Below the pieces are notes generated by a model, which was not told the origin of the DNA, made no database searches, and saw only the letters and a list, made by a program, of their open reading frames with translations. The position numbers and the translations under genes were made by a program. This document shows positions 1 to 10,781 of a stretch of 64,000 nucleotides of DNA, in pieces. Where the stretch lies: contig OX457036.1 of the NCBI GenBank assembly GCA_949752735.1, forward strand, positions 86,373,987-86,437,986. Direction: 5' to 3'. Source of the stretch: Lumbricus terrestris. Its lineage: Eukaryota; Annelida; Clitellata; Crassiclitellata; Lumbricidae. Every line of letters starts with the position of its first letter. Position 1 is the first letter of the stretch.

Positions 1-2216
1 AAGGCACACCTTGCCGCAGATTGAAAATGTTATTCAGTCCCAGATTTGTCAAAACAAAGAATTTTATCGAAAGGAGATGTACACTTCAAATAAATTTTGT
101 AGGAGCAGAGATATGCAGTTAGAGAAATTTAGGAATGAGGGGACGCCCAAAATTGTTCTTGAAGATTGTCATCTATTCTCTTTGTATGTTTTTGTCCTTT
201 AAAAATTTAAATGACATTATTCTTTTATTCTGAAGAAATTTTCTTAAGTGCAGCTGGTCTGTACAGATCATATCTTAGAAGGGACATGGGTTGAATAACC
301 TAGATCTGGTCAAATCTTTGATGGTAGAATTGAAGAGCATTTTTTATGTTTACGCGTGTATTTTAATTGCATTAATTATATTACAGAAGTTATGAAGTGA
401 TGACTTTATACAGAAGCTGACATGTTTTAAGCAGGTACAGGAAGTAAGTGAGTGAGAAGAGACAAGGACTACATATGTCCAGGAAAATGTTTTCTGAGTA
501 CAGAAGGAATATCATTACAGTCGCTAATTATTTGTTTACAAGAGATTACCATGTTCACGTAGAGAGAGAATTAAGGTTAAGGACCACCAGTTGTCCAAGG
601 CAAGACAAGGAAAGAAAGAAAAGGATTGAGAGTGAGGATTACAGTGTCTATTATACAAGGAGTGACCTAATTTTTTCAGAGTCATTGTGAATTGCAGTAC
701 AGAATATTATATTTATTTGTTTACATGACCTAGTTTAGCAAGGTACAGATAAAGAAGTCATTTTTTCAGTTGCAGTATACATTACAAGTTGAGAGGTTTA
801 CAACCAAGTAAACGAGAGTAAGATATTAATTGTAAAGATAAGGATTAACATTTATGCATTGTTATGATTAGTTGATATTATGCTTATGAAAGTCAATTAG
901 TAGTATGGCAGGAATGTGAGATAAGGTTTATCATGGCAAAGCAAAATAAGGAGTTATTAATTAATATCAAGTAAATGAAGAGTAATAAGTTGCATTTTAG
1001 TGACTCTACGAATAGAAATTTAGCAACAAGTTTTGCTTTGTTTACATTTATGTGTGTGACCTATTTAAGTTTTACTATGTGTTTTTTAAAGAGTTTCCTA
1101 CAGTTTACTGAGTGTCAAACAGACTAGTATGGTCATCAGAAATTTTCATTGTTTACATTTATACACGTGACCTACTTAAGTTTATTGTGTATTTATTATG
1201 GTGTTTCAAATTTAAATGTTTATCATTATATGGTCACATCAATTTAATATCATAGAAAAGCAGTATTGTATTTTAGAGTGATTTATTTATGTGTTTATTT
1301 ATGTGTTTCAAAGATGTTAGCATTGAATTACATTATTGTTTACAAATATTTTAAACAGAACACGTAGAGTATGTTATATGACAGAATTTGTTTACATTAA
1401 TTTATTGAATAAGTCTTATTGGGTTTTCTGAAGTAGAAAGTTACTTTTTACTTGCGTTACCACAGAAGTTTTACAGTGTGTTTTTGTTGACGATATGTTA
1501 TTTTGTCATGCATACTAACAATTTACTAACAACTGATTTTTTTTCTTAGATTATCACTGACGGGACATTGTTATAGATTTCAACAGAGTTCGAATCCATG
1601 CAAAGGAATGCATTCATTTTAGTGGATTTATTTTTTCCAGGAGGTCTTCAATCCAAAGAAATTTTTGTAGATAGGGCATCAGTTCATATTCATATTATGG
1701 TTATAACTTTCCTAATATTATGTTTGTGTTTATGTTTTACATGTCAATGGAGAAATGACTTCTAACAACAACAGCGCTGATCCTCAAGACGAGACGAAAT
1801 CGAGGAAACTGGATGAGAACACAAATCCAATCCGCTGGCGCAAAAACAAACAGCGTCAACTTCTCACGATCAAACTCGATTTCGCACGTCGGCTTACTTT
1901 GGAGTCACGCAAAATACATGAACGTTGTCTCACTCCAAACCCTCCAAAGGAACAGCGTTTTCCCGAGTCATTTTTCCAGAACTTAATCATTTTTCCAGAA
2001 CTTAATCCTTCATCCATTTTTTTTCAAATTTTTTTTCTCGTTTGAAATTTTTACGGCTTTTTGTCAACAGTATCGTACATTCTATTTTCTACAGAAATTA
2101 TGTCAGTTGGAGAAACTTAAGATTTTTTTTGCAGTAAGGAATTATTGACATTGGTTTGAACATTCTTACATTATGGACATTTTAAAAATTATTCATTACT
2201 AACATTAATCTTAGAT
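1..2216. other. AT-rich intronic sequence of gene C, no gene recognised
   Basis: No recognisable domain or exon on either strand. A 96-codon plus-strand open frame at 1755-2045 is Lys/Arg-rich at its start and matches nothing I know. Two imperfect copies of a block reading GTTTACATTTAT...GTGACCTA...AAGTTT occur near 1040-1070 and 1150-1183, so part of this stretch is probably an old unclassified repeat. Confidence 0.5.
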
Positions 2217-2221
2217 ATGTA

Positions 2222-2826
2222 TGTTTTTTTATTTTGAGATGTTGCTGCGTAATTTATATAGAGCCATACTAGATATTATTGCAGAATGCGGAGATTCTGA
2301 CATAGGGAGCGGGGAGGTATCGCAAAGGCATAAGGGCTATATAAATGTAATAGGTAAATAGAAGGCAGAAGCGAGGGAGATGTGGTGGCAGTGATGATGA
2401 TGATGGCGGAGGATAGAGGATAAGGAAGCAACACAAAGAAATAAGTAAGAGTTGAGTCAGAGGAGCGCTGACCAGACGCTGCAGCTTAGAGCAGATTCAG
2501 CACAGGCAGGTAAGCGGTAGACGGGGGCAGGCAGAACTGACCAGGAAGAGTTTGTAGTTGCCATGTAAGGAAAAGAGGGCGAGTGTTTGGAGGAAGAGAA
2601 CAGTCGGAAGAGGCTGAAGGAACGCTCGCTGGCCTAGAGGGCGAGGACTCCGGAATAAGGTTTAACTAGGGATGAGAAGGACGCGGAGTTAGTCAGTCGG
2701 GAGCAGTCAGGGGAAACGGTTGGTCGTGAGAGGAGGAAGAAGGAACGGAGGTGCGCCAGGAACATCGGCAAGAAGGAACAGAGCACGAGAAGGAAGAAAC
2801 CGAAATTGAGGGAAGTCTTAGCAATC

Positions 2827-2880
<54 letters not shown>

Positions 2881-2975
2881 TAATCTAAATTAACCGACTA
2901 ACATTATTATCGTAGCGAGGTTTAATATTTGATTGTTTTACACGAGTGCTCTCATGTGTCTAGTTCACCCACCCA
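2222..2975. mobile_element. Solo LTR of a retrotransposon (754 bp)
   Basis: The element starts TGTTTTTTTATTTTG and ends CACCCACCCA, the canonical TG...CA of LTRs. It is flanked by a perfect 5-bp direct repeat ATGTA (2217-2221 and 2976-2980), as made by a retroviral-type integrase. A TATA-like CTATATAAAT lies at 2338-2347, and a (TTA)n tract at about 2827-2879. No internal region or second LTR is present, so it is a solo LTR left by LTR-LTR recombination. Superfamily is unknown. Confidence 0.65.
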
Positions 2976-3199
2976 ATGTAATTGCTAAATAATTATTATC
3001 CGTTGTATTTTATAATAAAATGTCTTAATATCTTTTGTAATCATTCGACTAATAATCACCCTAGCGATATTTCTATGATATACCCTCGTACGGACTACCG
3101 CAGTTCCATTCTCATTGGTCGCCTACACTCCTACGGTTCTTCTCTTTGCACTTCACTCGGTGCTCAACCCAACTACTAGACTAGAAGGCTACCATCGCA

Positions 3200-3566
3200 T
3201 CCCTACCTTTTTTTGCTGAATTACATGCATTGGCTCACTCTCGTGCTCGCATAGAACTTATGAGCCTCACTCTTATCTTCAAGGCTACAAATAGAATAGG
3301 CCTAATGCCTGACGTCGTATTTCAGCTCCCTCTACCAGAACTGCTACGGCTCAGGATCATCATTGACTTCAATTGGTCGTTCTCTTTATAAAATAATCTT
3401 TTCACATCTCTGCGCTCTATATATAATTCAGTTTGGCAGTCCATCTCCTTCTTTCACCCTTCTCAATACATGGTTCTTCCCGTGGGGCATTACGCACTGG
3501 GAGCGCTTCCGAACGGTTCACCTTATTACAGGAGCATTGCAAATCTAAAATACAATACAATACATT
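3200..3566 (+). pseudogene. LINE 3' end remnant (CR1/L2-like reverse transcriptase C-terminus)
   Basis: A degenerate plus-strand frame reads AELHALAHSRARIELM... followed by LTLIFKATNRIGLMPDVV. This resembles the block after the reverse transcriptase in CR1/L2 LINEs (LHWLPVRARI...LTFKAL.GLAP.YL). It ends in a short AATACAATACAATAC tail, typical of 3' LINE ends. Several frame breaks show that it is dead. Confidence 0.45.
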
Positions 3567-4525
3567 ATGTGTAAATGCCCATTATGTGTGTTAGACAGAC
3601 CTGAGGTAAAGAACAATGCTTTGTTCAATGGAAGCCACGTAGGCTAGCTGTTAGCAGGGCCGGATTAACCACGGTGCTGATTGTGCTGCAGCACAGGTCC
3701 CCAAGTTTCTGTGGGGCCCCCAAATTGTAAAAGTAAATAAATAAAGTGAGGATTCAGGGAAAAACATGCAAATTGAATTGCAATGCATTATGCATAGCAA
3801 TCATAGCCGCGACTAAATATAGCCTATAATCAAATAGGCCTAATGTCATAGTATAAGTTGAAATTGACATACTCACTGCTCTGAAACTGTACGAGTCACT
3901 GATAACTTTTGTGGAGGAAATGCGAGGGATTTTCGATGATATAGAGAAGAAGACCCAGGGTAACTCATGGGCGCCGACTCAGCGAGGCCCGTGAGTGCCC
4001 AGCACCATTAGAAATGGGCCATGCGAGGCCCGCCAATGCATGGGCACCACCAGAAATCAACCAGCAAGATGTCCTTTTTAAGAGATTATTTCTGTGGCTA
4101 TTGCTTATCTATAAAAATCATTCCGTCTTTTATAGGCTATATCAAAAAAATCTCAGTTATTCTACCTACTACATGTATTACTCCAGTTTTACCCCATCTG
4201 GCAGTCTGAACTTCATTGGTCCGAAATCCTGCTTATTCGATCCGCTTCCGTCATTTTTTTACGTACGAAGGTGGCGATTTTAATTACATTGTTTGAATTT
4301 GTTTCCTTTTATTGCACGTGCTCAGTAATGTTTATCACTGCACGGGAGTCACCTCACAGCATCAAAAAGTTGAATATTGTTTTGTCTGGTCTAACAAATC
4401 AGCTTTGACTAAATTGTCAAGACTATCTGAAAGACCATGCATAATTAAGAAAAACTATTTCCACAGTGTTAGGCCTAATATTGGCTTACTAAATAGTGGC
4501 TAATGTAGACAGAATTGCTTGATTT

Positions 4526-5226
4526 CGTCGCCTGAGAATTATCTTCGCGTATCTCCACTTTTGTGAATTCCGAGAAAATCGAGTTTGAAATTTCGAAACT
4601 TTGGACGGAAATTTTTAAAAATGAGTGCCATAAAACTTCAGGCAAAGACGTCATATTAAAGCATCGACATTAATTAAATGATGTTGCATTAAAATTAAAC
4701 TGAAACTTAGAATGGTTTTTGTGAAATTTTGGAAAATGCTGTATAAAATGAATTTAAATCAATTGCAAGTCATCCCGACGAGAAAAAAAAATTGAAAAAA
4801 TTCAAATAATAAAAGAAAGCAATACACAATCATTTGCGACTTTGTTCGTTTCAATTTTCGCAAGTTTAATATCCTTTTTTAATAAAAGAACGTTTTATTC
4901 CCTGCACATACGACACTATGATACAACGAAGTGGGATGTCGTATCTCCTTCGTCCAATTAACGACGAACTTTCTCGGACATACGACAATGCACTTTTAAA
5001 CCCGTGAATGCGGTACTGGAGATACGCAAAATAAATTGGAGATACGACAAGGCAATCCTGATACATGGACATACGACAGGTAGTTTTCGGTGAATATCTT
5101 TTAAACGACTTGTCGTATCTCTTAACTATTTAAAGTGATGAAAGAGAAGCAAATTTTTGCAACAAATCAAGTCTAAACTCGATTTTGAAAAAAATGGACA
5201 TACGCGAAGATAATTCTGAGGCGACG
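4526..5226. mobile_element. Non-autonomous DNA transposon, CGTCGCC family, copy 1 (701 bp)
   Basis: Ends are CGTCGCCTGAGAATTATCTT and its inverted copy, with 4-bp target duplications ATTT (4522-4525, 5227-5230). Inside are several inverted copies of a GGAGATACGAC / GTCGTATCTCC motif. A second family member sits at 48117-48766. No coding capacity is seen. Confidence 0.75.
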
Positions 5227-5404
5227 ATTTCGTGTGTAAAATTTGAGTCCGTTGAACTATTAGGGTAGAGTGCTCCAAGATGCCAATGCTAAAGAAGATT
5301 GTGCCTTTCTGCTGTGTGGATTCAAAGAGACCCAAAGAGTGATCAAATTTTTTTAAACAATTAAGAATCTGGAAATTTATTGAAGTCTTGAATCATTAAT
5401 TAAT

Positions 5405-5810
5405 TCATTCCGAAAACTTATATAGCGCCCCTTCAAGAAGCCTACGCAGAGGCGCTCCCAGCCCAGCCACGGCTAAAAAGATAGACCTTGAGCAACTGGT
5501 AGAAAGCAGGCCAATTATTCCGAGGTAGTAAGCGTAGTGCAAGCGGGAGCCCATTCCATGTGGACGGGTCAACAACCGAGAAGGCTCGATGCTGTCTGGT
5601 GGCAGAGCGGGTTCTAGGGATAAGCAGCTCCCCATTGGCCGAAGAGCGCAAAGTTCGATGGGAAGCTATGTCAGAGACAGTGCGACAGAAATCAGATAAG
5701 TAGGACAGAGCACTACCACTGATGCACCGCCAGACAAGACTTAGTGCTGATATTCTGTACGAGGTGCGCTGTGAGACTGGAAGCCAGTGCAAAACATCAC
5801 GCATGTAAGC
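5405..5810 (-). pseudogene. LINE (CR1/L2-like) reverse transcriptase C-terminal fragment
   Basis: A 120-codon minus-strand frame includes LHWLPVSQRTSYRISAL and DPSTWNGLPLALR, the usual C-terminal landmarks of CR1/L2 ORF2 proteins. It continues as a short 3' region ending in TATAAG at about 5420. The catalytic part is absent (5'-truncated). It lies inside the hAT element 3655-5918. Confidence 0.7.
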
Positions 5811-5962
5811 AGAAATCGGAACATTTGTATGTCATAATGTCTGCCCTGCTTCTTAAAATTGTAAGGGGCCCCGTCATTCGATCAGCACAGGGCCCCCAAA
5901 ACTGTAGATCCGGGCCTGGCTGTTAGCTTGAATAAATGAAGCCAGAGTGGTTTGCGTCATAC

Positions 5963-6331
5963 CGTGTAGAGACGGCAGGTGCATTTCCTTCAGACCGACG
6001 GACGTTGAATTTGTCTTTCGGTTTGTCGAAATGTAGAGACTGTGGCCGACTGTTGATCGAAGAGGAAAGTAAAGGTGCGAACCCCGAATCAGTCGGAGAT
6101 TCTTCAACGGAAGAAAGTCGAAGTGATTGCCGAATACCAAGACGTACCCGCTCACATCTCGGATGCTTTCCAAGAAGGACATATCGTAGTTGTCATTCCC
6201 GTCTAGAAATACGATCTCGAGGCTCTCCAGGACGTTAGTGCAGTTGCCATACATGGAAACATAGTGAAGGTATCGACTCCATGGCTGACCAGCATTCGTG
6301 TGGCTCAGTCCATTGCTTGATCCTAGGCATG
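5963..6331 (-). CDS. Gene C exon 2: EGFR-type receptor L domain 1
   Basis: The acceptor TTTCATCTACAG and the donor CTACACG|GTATGA bound a 369-nt exon (2 nt, 122 codons, 1 nt). The reading starts TCLGSSNGLSHTNAG, continues through NCTNVLESLEIVFLDG and MSFLESIRDVSGYVLV, then LPLKNLRLIRG and VGLKEMHLPSL. This matches the EGFR/ErbB first L domain (NCEVVLGNLEIT..LSFLKTI.EVAGYVLI..IPLENLQIIRG..GLKELPM). It is very close to gene A exon 2. Exon 1 of this gene joins in phase. Downstream of the donor the frame is intronic. Confidence 0.9.
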
Positions 6332-7190
6332 CTGTAGATGAAACAAAGCCAAACGTGAGACAGTTTAAAAAAATCATGAATTGTAGGACGGCATATCGTT
6401 CGAGAACACAGTATAATTATAGTACACCTATAGAAAAGTTTTCTTCTCTCTAGCTTTGTTTATCAAGGGGAAAAACTATACCTATAATGTCTATAAAGAA
6501 CAATGCATGTACGTATGTTTTCCAGAATGCAGTCCAGAGTTTCGCAGCCTTCACCTAGACAGAAGGCCACCAGCTCCACCCAGTGGATGGTTGGCCAATC
6601 CCTTCACCCTGGATGGGAGACGAAAAATTATAATTTCACAAACAAAAACACCCCATTTCTACACCTTGGTTACACTTTCGCACCTGTTCGCCGGAAACCT
6701 TGCACTTAGACAGATGGCGACCAAAGTCGTCCCAACTCCACCTACACTCCTGACACGGGTGACCAAGCTGGTGTCATAGACCGAAATTTTCAATGCAACG
6801 CCGATTACGGCCAAAATTTTGCACCTGTTATCCTCAAACATTCCAGCTATGCATAGGGACACCACCACCTCTACAACACCGCCCCACCAGAATTTTCTGA
6901 GTAACGCCAGGTACCCAAGCTAGTAATAGCATAACATCCACCGGAATCACGTCTTTTAAACTTCACTTTATGTTAGTGCTCATCTAGAAAACCTTACAAG
7001 ATGAGTAACTTTATCACTCTTCAATCAAAATCGGTGAAGCTGTTATAACTTGACCAATTTAGAATGGTGTGCGAGTTTGAGATGCATCACGATACATTCA
7101 CAAAGACCAAAAGACATCTCAGTTACAATCAAACGTTCTTACTAAAAGTATTGCATTGACTTTTTGAGCTTAACTGAATAGGTTTCTTAC
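6332..7190. other. Intron 1 of gene C
   Basis: An 859-bp intron between the signal-peptide and L1 exons. Open frames around 6456-6868 have no recognisable domain. No repeat boundary with a target duplication was found. Confidence 0.6.
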
Positions 7191-7305
7191 TTCTGTAATT
7201 GTCGTATGCAAATGAATCGGCGTTGGCGAAATGTAGTCTAGTCTGCCGAAAGAATGCTAAAACAATGGCCAAGCACCACAATGGAAGAAAGGTTCTCTTC
7301 CGCAT
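7191..7305 (-). CDS. Gene C exon 1: start codon and signal peptide
   Basis: ATG at 7305 opens 38 codons: MRKRTFLPLWCLAIVLAFF, then a short mature N-terminus to DNYR. The donor AGAA|GTAAGA leaves one nucleotide (phase 1) that joins the two nucleotides of exon 2 to code Thr before CLGSS. A basic start plus a hydrophobic core is a classic secretory signal. The start is supported by the matching gene A exon 1 (MEKRICFPFCLLAIAL). An AG directly precedes 'A-ATG' in both genes, so an upstream non-coding exon is possible. Confidence 0.85.
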
Positions 7306-7520
7306 TCTAAAAATCAAAGATCTATCAGAGTCTCCTGGCGGATTAACGTTCAGCTGATTTCTTCTGAATTATACACACATTGTCAAGTCAAAGTGAAACG
7401 CGACTTCAAACGCATGATTCTGCTGCCAACTGTTGTCAATTGACTCCCGTTATAGCAAATGTTTGAAGTTATGCTATCATTCAGCTACAACGATTGGAGG
7501 CGACAGCAAGAGGTAGAGTT
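7306..7520 (-). promoter_or_regulatory. Conserved 5' flank of gene C (likely promoter or 5' UTR)
   Basis: This stretch is recognisably homologous to the 5' flank of gene A (52397-52610): both contain GATTAACGTTCAGC, a short run with ACACACA, and CAACGATT/TAACGATT further upstream. Shared upstream sequence is expected after whole-gene duplication and may hold the promoter. No TATA box or transcription start can be fixed. Confidence 0.4.
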
Positions 7521-8597
7521 TAAACTATATTGCATGTGAAAAGAGGCAGATGGTGAATGCATATCCGGTTTCTTCATTAAGACTTAGGCCTACCCATAGC
7601 CTATAGGCTAAACAAGTTCTCAGAATAAATTATTGATGGTGTTAGAGTACCGTGTTATCGCTACAAAAAGCGCCTGAGCTGTGGCACAATCAGGGCTGTA
7701 CTGGTAAATTTGGAGGTGAGTACACTCTGATCTCGGGAAAATTCCGTACCCTCGGGAAAATTTCGTCCATTTTGCCGTCCGAAAAATCTGACGACCATTT
7801 TCTTTAGTCATCCGGCCAAAAAAACATCTTAAACAGCCGTGTGCACCTGATTTACTAGCGTGTACGGTGTACCTTGCTTTTTTCCCGCGTATACCCTACT
7901 TTTTGGGAAGTGGGTAGGCCTATACGATGCCGTTTTTCGCCGGAGGTGAGTATAGGCTATACGCTGTATAACCGCACAATGATACTATGAAAGCACATTA
8001 AATATTTTCTACTGATTTGCCAAGCGTCACAATGCCAATCATTACTGTTTAGGTCCTTGAAAACTAATTTTCGACATCTTTTGGAAGCATCAAACACCCG
8101 GTCAATCGATCAGTCGATCTATTGATCAACCAATAAATCAATCAATATCTATTGACCACCACGATATTAATACAAGCGCGCAGTTCAAAACAATCGCATG
8201 ACAGGTGACAACAGGTAGGGAAAGTAATACGTTCCTTTGGGTTTATCATGATTTCATATCATGGTTCCGCAAGCAGGATAGCTCTATCTATTTACATCAG
8301 TCATTAATCAATAATTATTACATATTGGTGGCAAATGGTGAAATTTGAATTTGAATTTGAATTAATGAACTATGGGCGAGTTTTAAATGTCATTAGGTAA
8401 GAAGTTCTATTACACTGGCACGCATAAAATTATGCCAATACTCTGCCTAGCAGTTATACGCATCCTCCATCATTAATTTTGTGCAAATGTTCTAATACAA
8501 TGACTTTGTGAAATAATTCATCTGTTTTTATCATCAAGAAAATAAGACAAAGTAGGCCTATATGGGTCCTATCGGTTTTTACAAGACTACACTTGCG
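7521..8597. other. Intergenic region between genes A and C
   Basis: No gene seen. Short blocks, such as ATATCCGGTTTCTT near 7561 and GGTCCTTGAAAAC near 8051, match the region upstream of gene A (53131 and 53312). This shows shared ancestry of the two 5' flanks. A stretch near 7720-7930 resembles the decayed hAT-like sequences with repeated GACGAC...AGTCAT modules seen elsewhere in the window. Confidence 0.5.
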
Positions 8598-8840
8598 GGG
8601 CGCGGTGGTGTAGTGGTGGCGTCGTTGCCTTGAAGCCGGAAGGTTCGAGGTTCGAATCCACCTCAAATCGCCGCGAAGGGACCTTGAGCAAGTCCTTCAC
8701 TCGCAATTGCTTGGGCGCTTCGGCATGAAACCTCGATGCAGTGTCCACCCTGTAGTCGGGACTCGGGAGCGCCTCTGAGTATAGATCTTGAAAGGGCGCT
8801 ATATAAATGGATAAATAAATAATAATAAATAAATAAATAA
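8598..8840 (+). repeat. tRNA-derived SINE (family 1)
   Basis: The head is tRNA-like, with an A-box-like region GGTGTAGTGGTGG and a B-box GGTTCGAATCC, about 70 bp in all. A body follows that ends AGGGCGCTATATAAATGGAT and an (ATAA)n tail. The RNA polymerase III boxes and A-rich tail define a SINE rather than a working tRNA gene. Short pieces of similar tails (TATAGCGCC..CTTCA) occur near 5420, 38510 and 41730. Confidence 0.8.
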
Positions 8841-10781
8841 TACACTAATTAAGCTGCTTTTCGTCAATATGCGATAAACGCCAATATTAATTGTTCAGGA
8901 AACCCAAGTGGGTTTAGTTGATTGTTTCTGTCAGCTGCATCAGCAGGTCTACAGTTTCAGACCTATAATTGGTCTAATAATTATGAAGTGCCCAAGACAA
9001 GGTCCTATACGGCAAATGCTGTTTAAAAGAATCTTACTTAACATCCTGATTTCGCTTCAGTTGAATTCAAATACATGATAGTTATAATCAATCAGGCTAC
9101 ACAGTTTCCAAATATTATACCATTATTGATCCTGTTTCCACGTAGACAATATTATTATACATCCATATAGGCCATACAGCACAGCAGTAAGCCTGAAAAC
9201 AGCTGTTCTAAAAGGTTTCGCTTAAGTAGCCTACCATCTGTTTACATACGAGTTAAGCATGAAGACAAAATTATGTAGCTTAAGTTATATAGACTATCTA
9301 ACTGTATGAATTGTTTAGGCCCTTAATAGACCGTTAGATCTACATAAGAAATAACAAGAACACGTTTGTTCTATGTTGGAATCTATAATCGATGCAATAC
9401 CATAGTCTGCTTATTGCTTAACCATAATACATGACCATACAATTTATGGTTATGGTTATGGTCATGGCTAAAAAGGATATCTTTAGTGGCGGCGCCAGGA
9501 TTTAAGTTTTGACGGAGGAAATTTTCATTTTCATCCCCAAAAATTTCTGACGACCTTTTTTAGTCATCCTGTCGAATTCTCATGAAAATTGTCCACTTTC
9601 ATCCGCCAAAATTTCTGACGACCTTTTTTTAAGTCATTCACCCGAAATCTCATGGAAATGGTCCACTTTCATCCGCCAAAACTTCAGTTTTACATGTCAA
9701 AAAACCGGATTGCCTTTTTTAGGCTGCTTTGCCCCGGATGACCATGTTTAGGGATGGCTTAGTCCCCTAGCCCACCTGTCGCCGCCCCTATCTTTACTCT
9801 GAGTGGTATCGCGTCGTTATGCCTGACTTTGCAGCGTGACATGTGTTCACAAACATTTTGTAGTTTAATTCCAAATTATTTGTCTGAATAGTCTTTGACA
9901 AAGAAACGTCAAATTCTGCTCTTTGTGCAGTTAATTAGGCTTCTGTGGTTAACTTACTGGCAGGTAGGCCTACTGATATGGAAATGTACGGATATGGAAG
10001 TGCGCAAGATCATCTTCTCTGGCAGCGTTATCAAGTGGTCCATCAATGTCACCAGTTTCTACGCAGTGACACGCACAGTGCGGACCAACAATGGGCACAG
10101 CTATGTTGACTAATTAATTGACACATTAATTTAAATTTCTTGATCTCAGCTCTGTGTTTATTAGTTAAGCTTTAGCTAAGACCTTAAACTGTATCCATAT
10201 GTTATTCCTACTGGATAAATGTTATGTACTATACTAACGTCTACGCTTTCCCTACCTAATCATACCCACCATCTTGTTTAACTTAATCATGGTATATTAC
10301 AGGGCCCCCTACTAATCGGGACCTGCCCCTTCTGCCTATTGCTCCCTAATCTATATCTAAAGTCTCTACCGAATGTTTTACTATGTTAACTATCAATTGT
10401 GTTACATTATTTTCTGTATGTTGTGCTTTATTGTGGGAACAATAAAATGAAATGATGATGATGAAATGATGAATGTTTGGGCAGTCCAATTGCTGAAACG
10501 AACGCATCCATGATTGCTGTCGACCTGTCGCCATAGTTTAACTACAAAACGATGCTATGTATAAAAATATGTCATGTACTTCTCAATTAAATATTCAAAT
10601 CATATTTGAGGGTAGTTGAGGGATGACGCCTTCGCAATATCTGGCCATCGACTTAATTTGGCTCATCTGCAAAATATAGGCCTAAAAGTAAGATGGTGGA
10701 ATTTCTTAAATAAAATCGTCATCTTCTGCGTTGAATTCAAGATTGAAAAAATGTCATTCAGTTATGATCTTTCGAGATATC
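8841..10781. other. 3' flank of gene A, no coding sequence
   Basis: Parts near 9360-9480 and 9797-9910 are homologous to 57110-57310, downstream of gene B, so the tandem duplication unit included 3' flanks. Matching words include ATACA(A/G)TTTATGGTTA, CTCTGAG and GTCTTTGACA. A possible minus-strand poly(A) signal (AATAAA, read from TTTATT at 10427-10432) lies about 350 bp after the gene A stop. A 303-bp MITE (9486-9788) interrupts the region. Confidence 0.5.
9486..9788. mobile_element. hAT-like MITE (303 bp)
   Basis: Ends GTGGCGGCGCCAGG and GTCGCCGCCCC are inverted, and 8-bp target duplications TATCTTTA flank it (9478-9485, 9789-9796). Three GACGACC..TTTAGTCAT-type modules lie inside. The homologous flank of gene B lacks this insertion, so it postdates the gene duplication. 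Confidence 0.8.

Larger units (their letters stand above)
3655..5918. mobile_element. hAT-type DNA transposon, composite (2264 bp)
   Basis: Terminal inverted repeats are CAGGGCCGGATTAA on the left and ..GATCCGGGCCTG on the right, flanked by a perfect 8-bp target duplication GCTGTTAG (3647-3654 and 5919-5926). The 8-bp duplication and CAGGG.. termini are typical of hAT elements. It hosts a second transposon (4526-5226) and a LINE fragment (5405-5804). No hAT transposase was recognised, so it is non-autonomous or decayed. It lies in intron 2 of gene C, 45 bp beyond the exon 2 donor. Confidence 0.8.
1..7305 (-). other. Gene C: 5' part of a third EGFR-like receptor gene (partial)
   Basis: Two coding exons are visible: a signal-peptide exon at 7191-7305 and an L1-domain exon at 5963-6331. 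They join in phase 1 and match exons 1 and 2 of gene A in order, phase and sequence. The next expected exon (end of L1, 'EIL' start) was not found between 1 and 5962, so it probably lies beyond the left edge. Whether this copy has the same kinase-less tail cannot be seen. The segment 1-5962 is treated as intron 2, largely made of mobile elements. Confidence 0.75.

Noticed and set aside
1755..2045. 96-codon plus-strand frame as a real gene
   Set aside because: No recognised domain, low-complexity T-rich end, inside an intron; not supportable.
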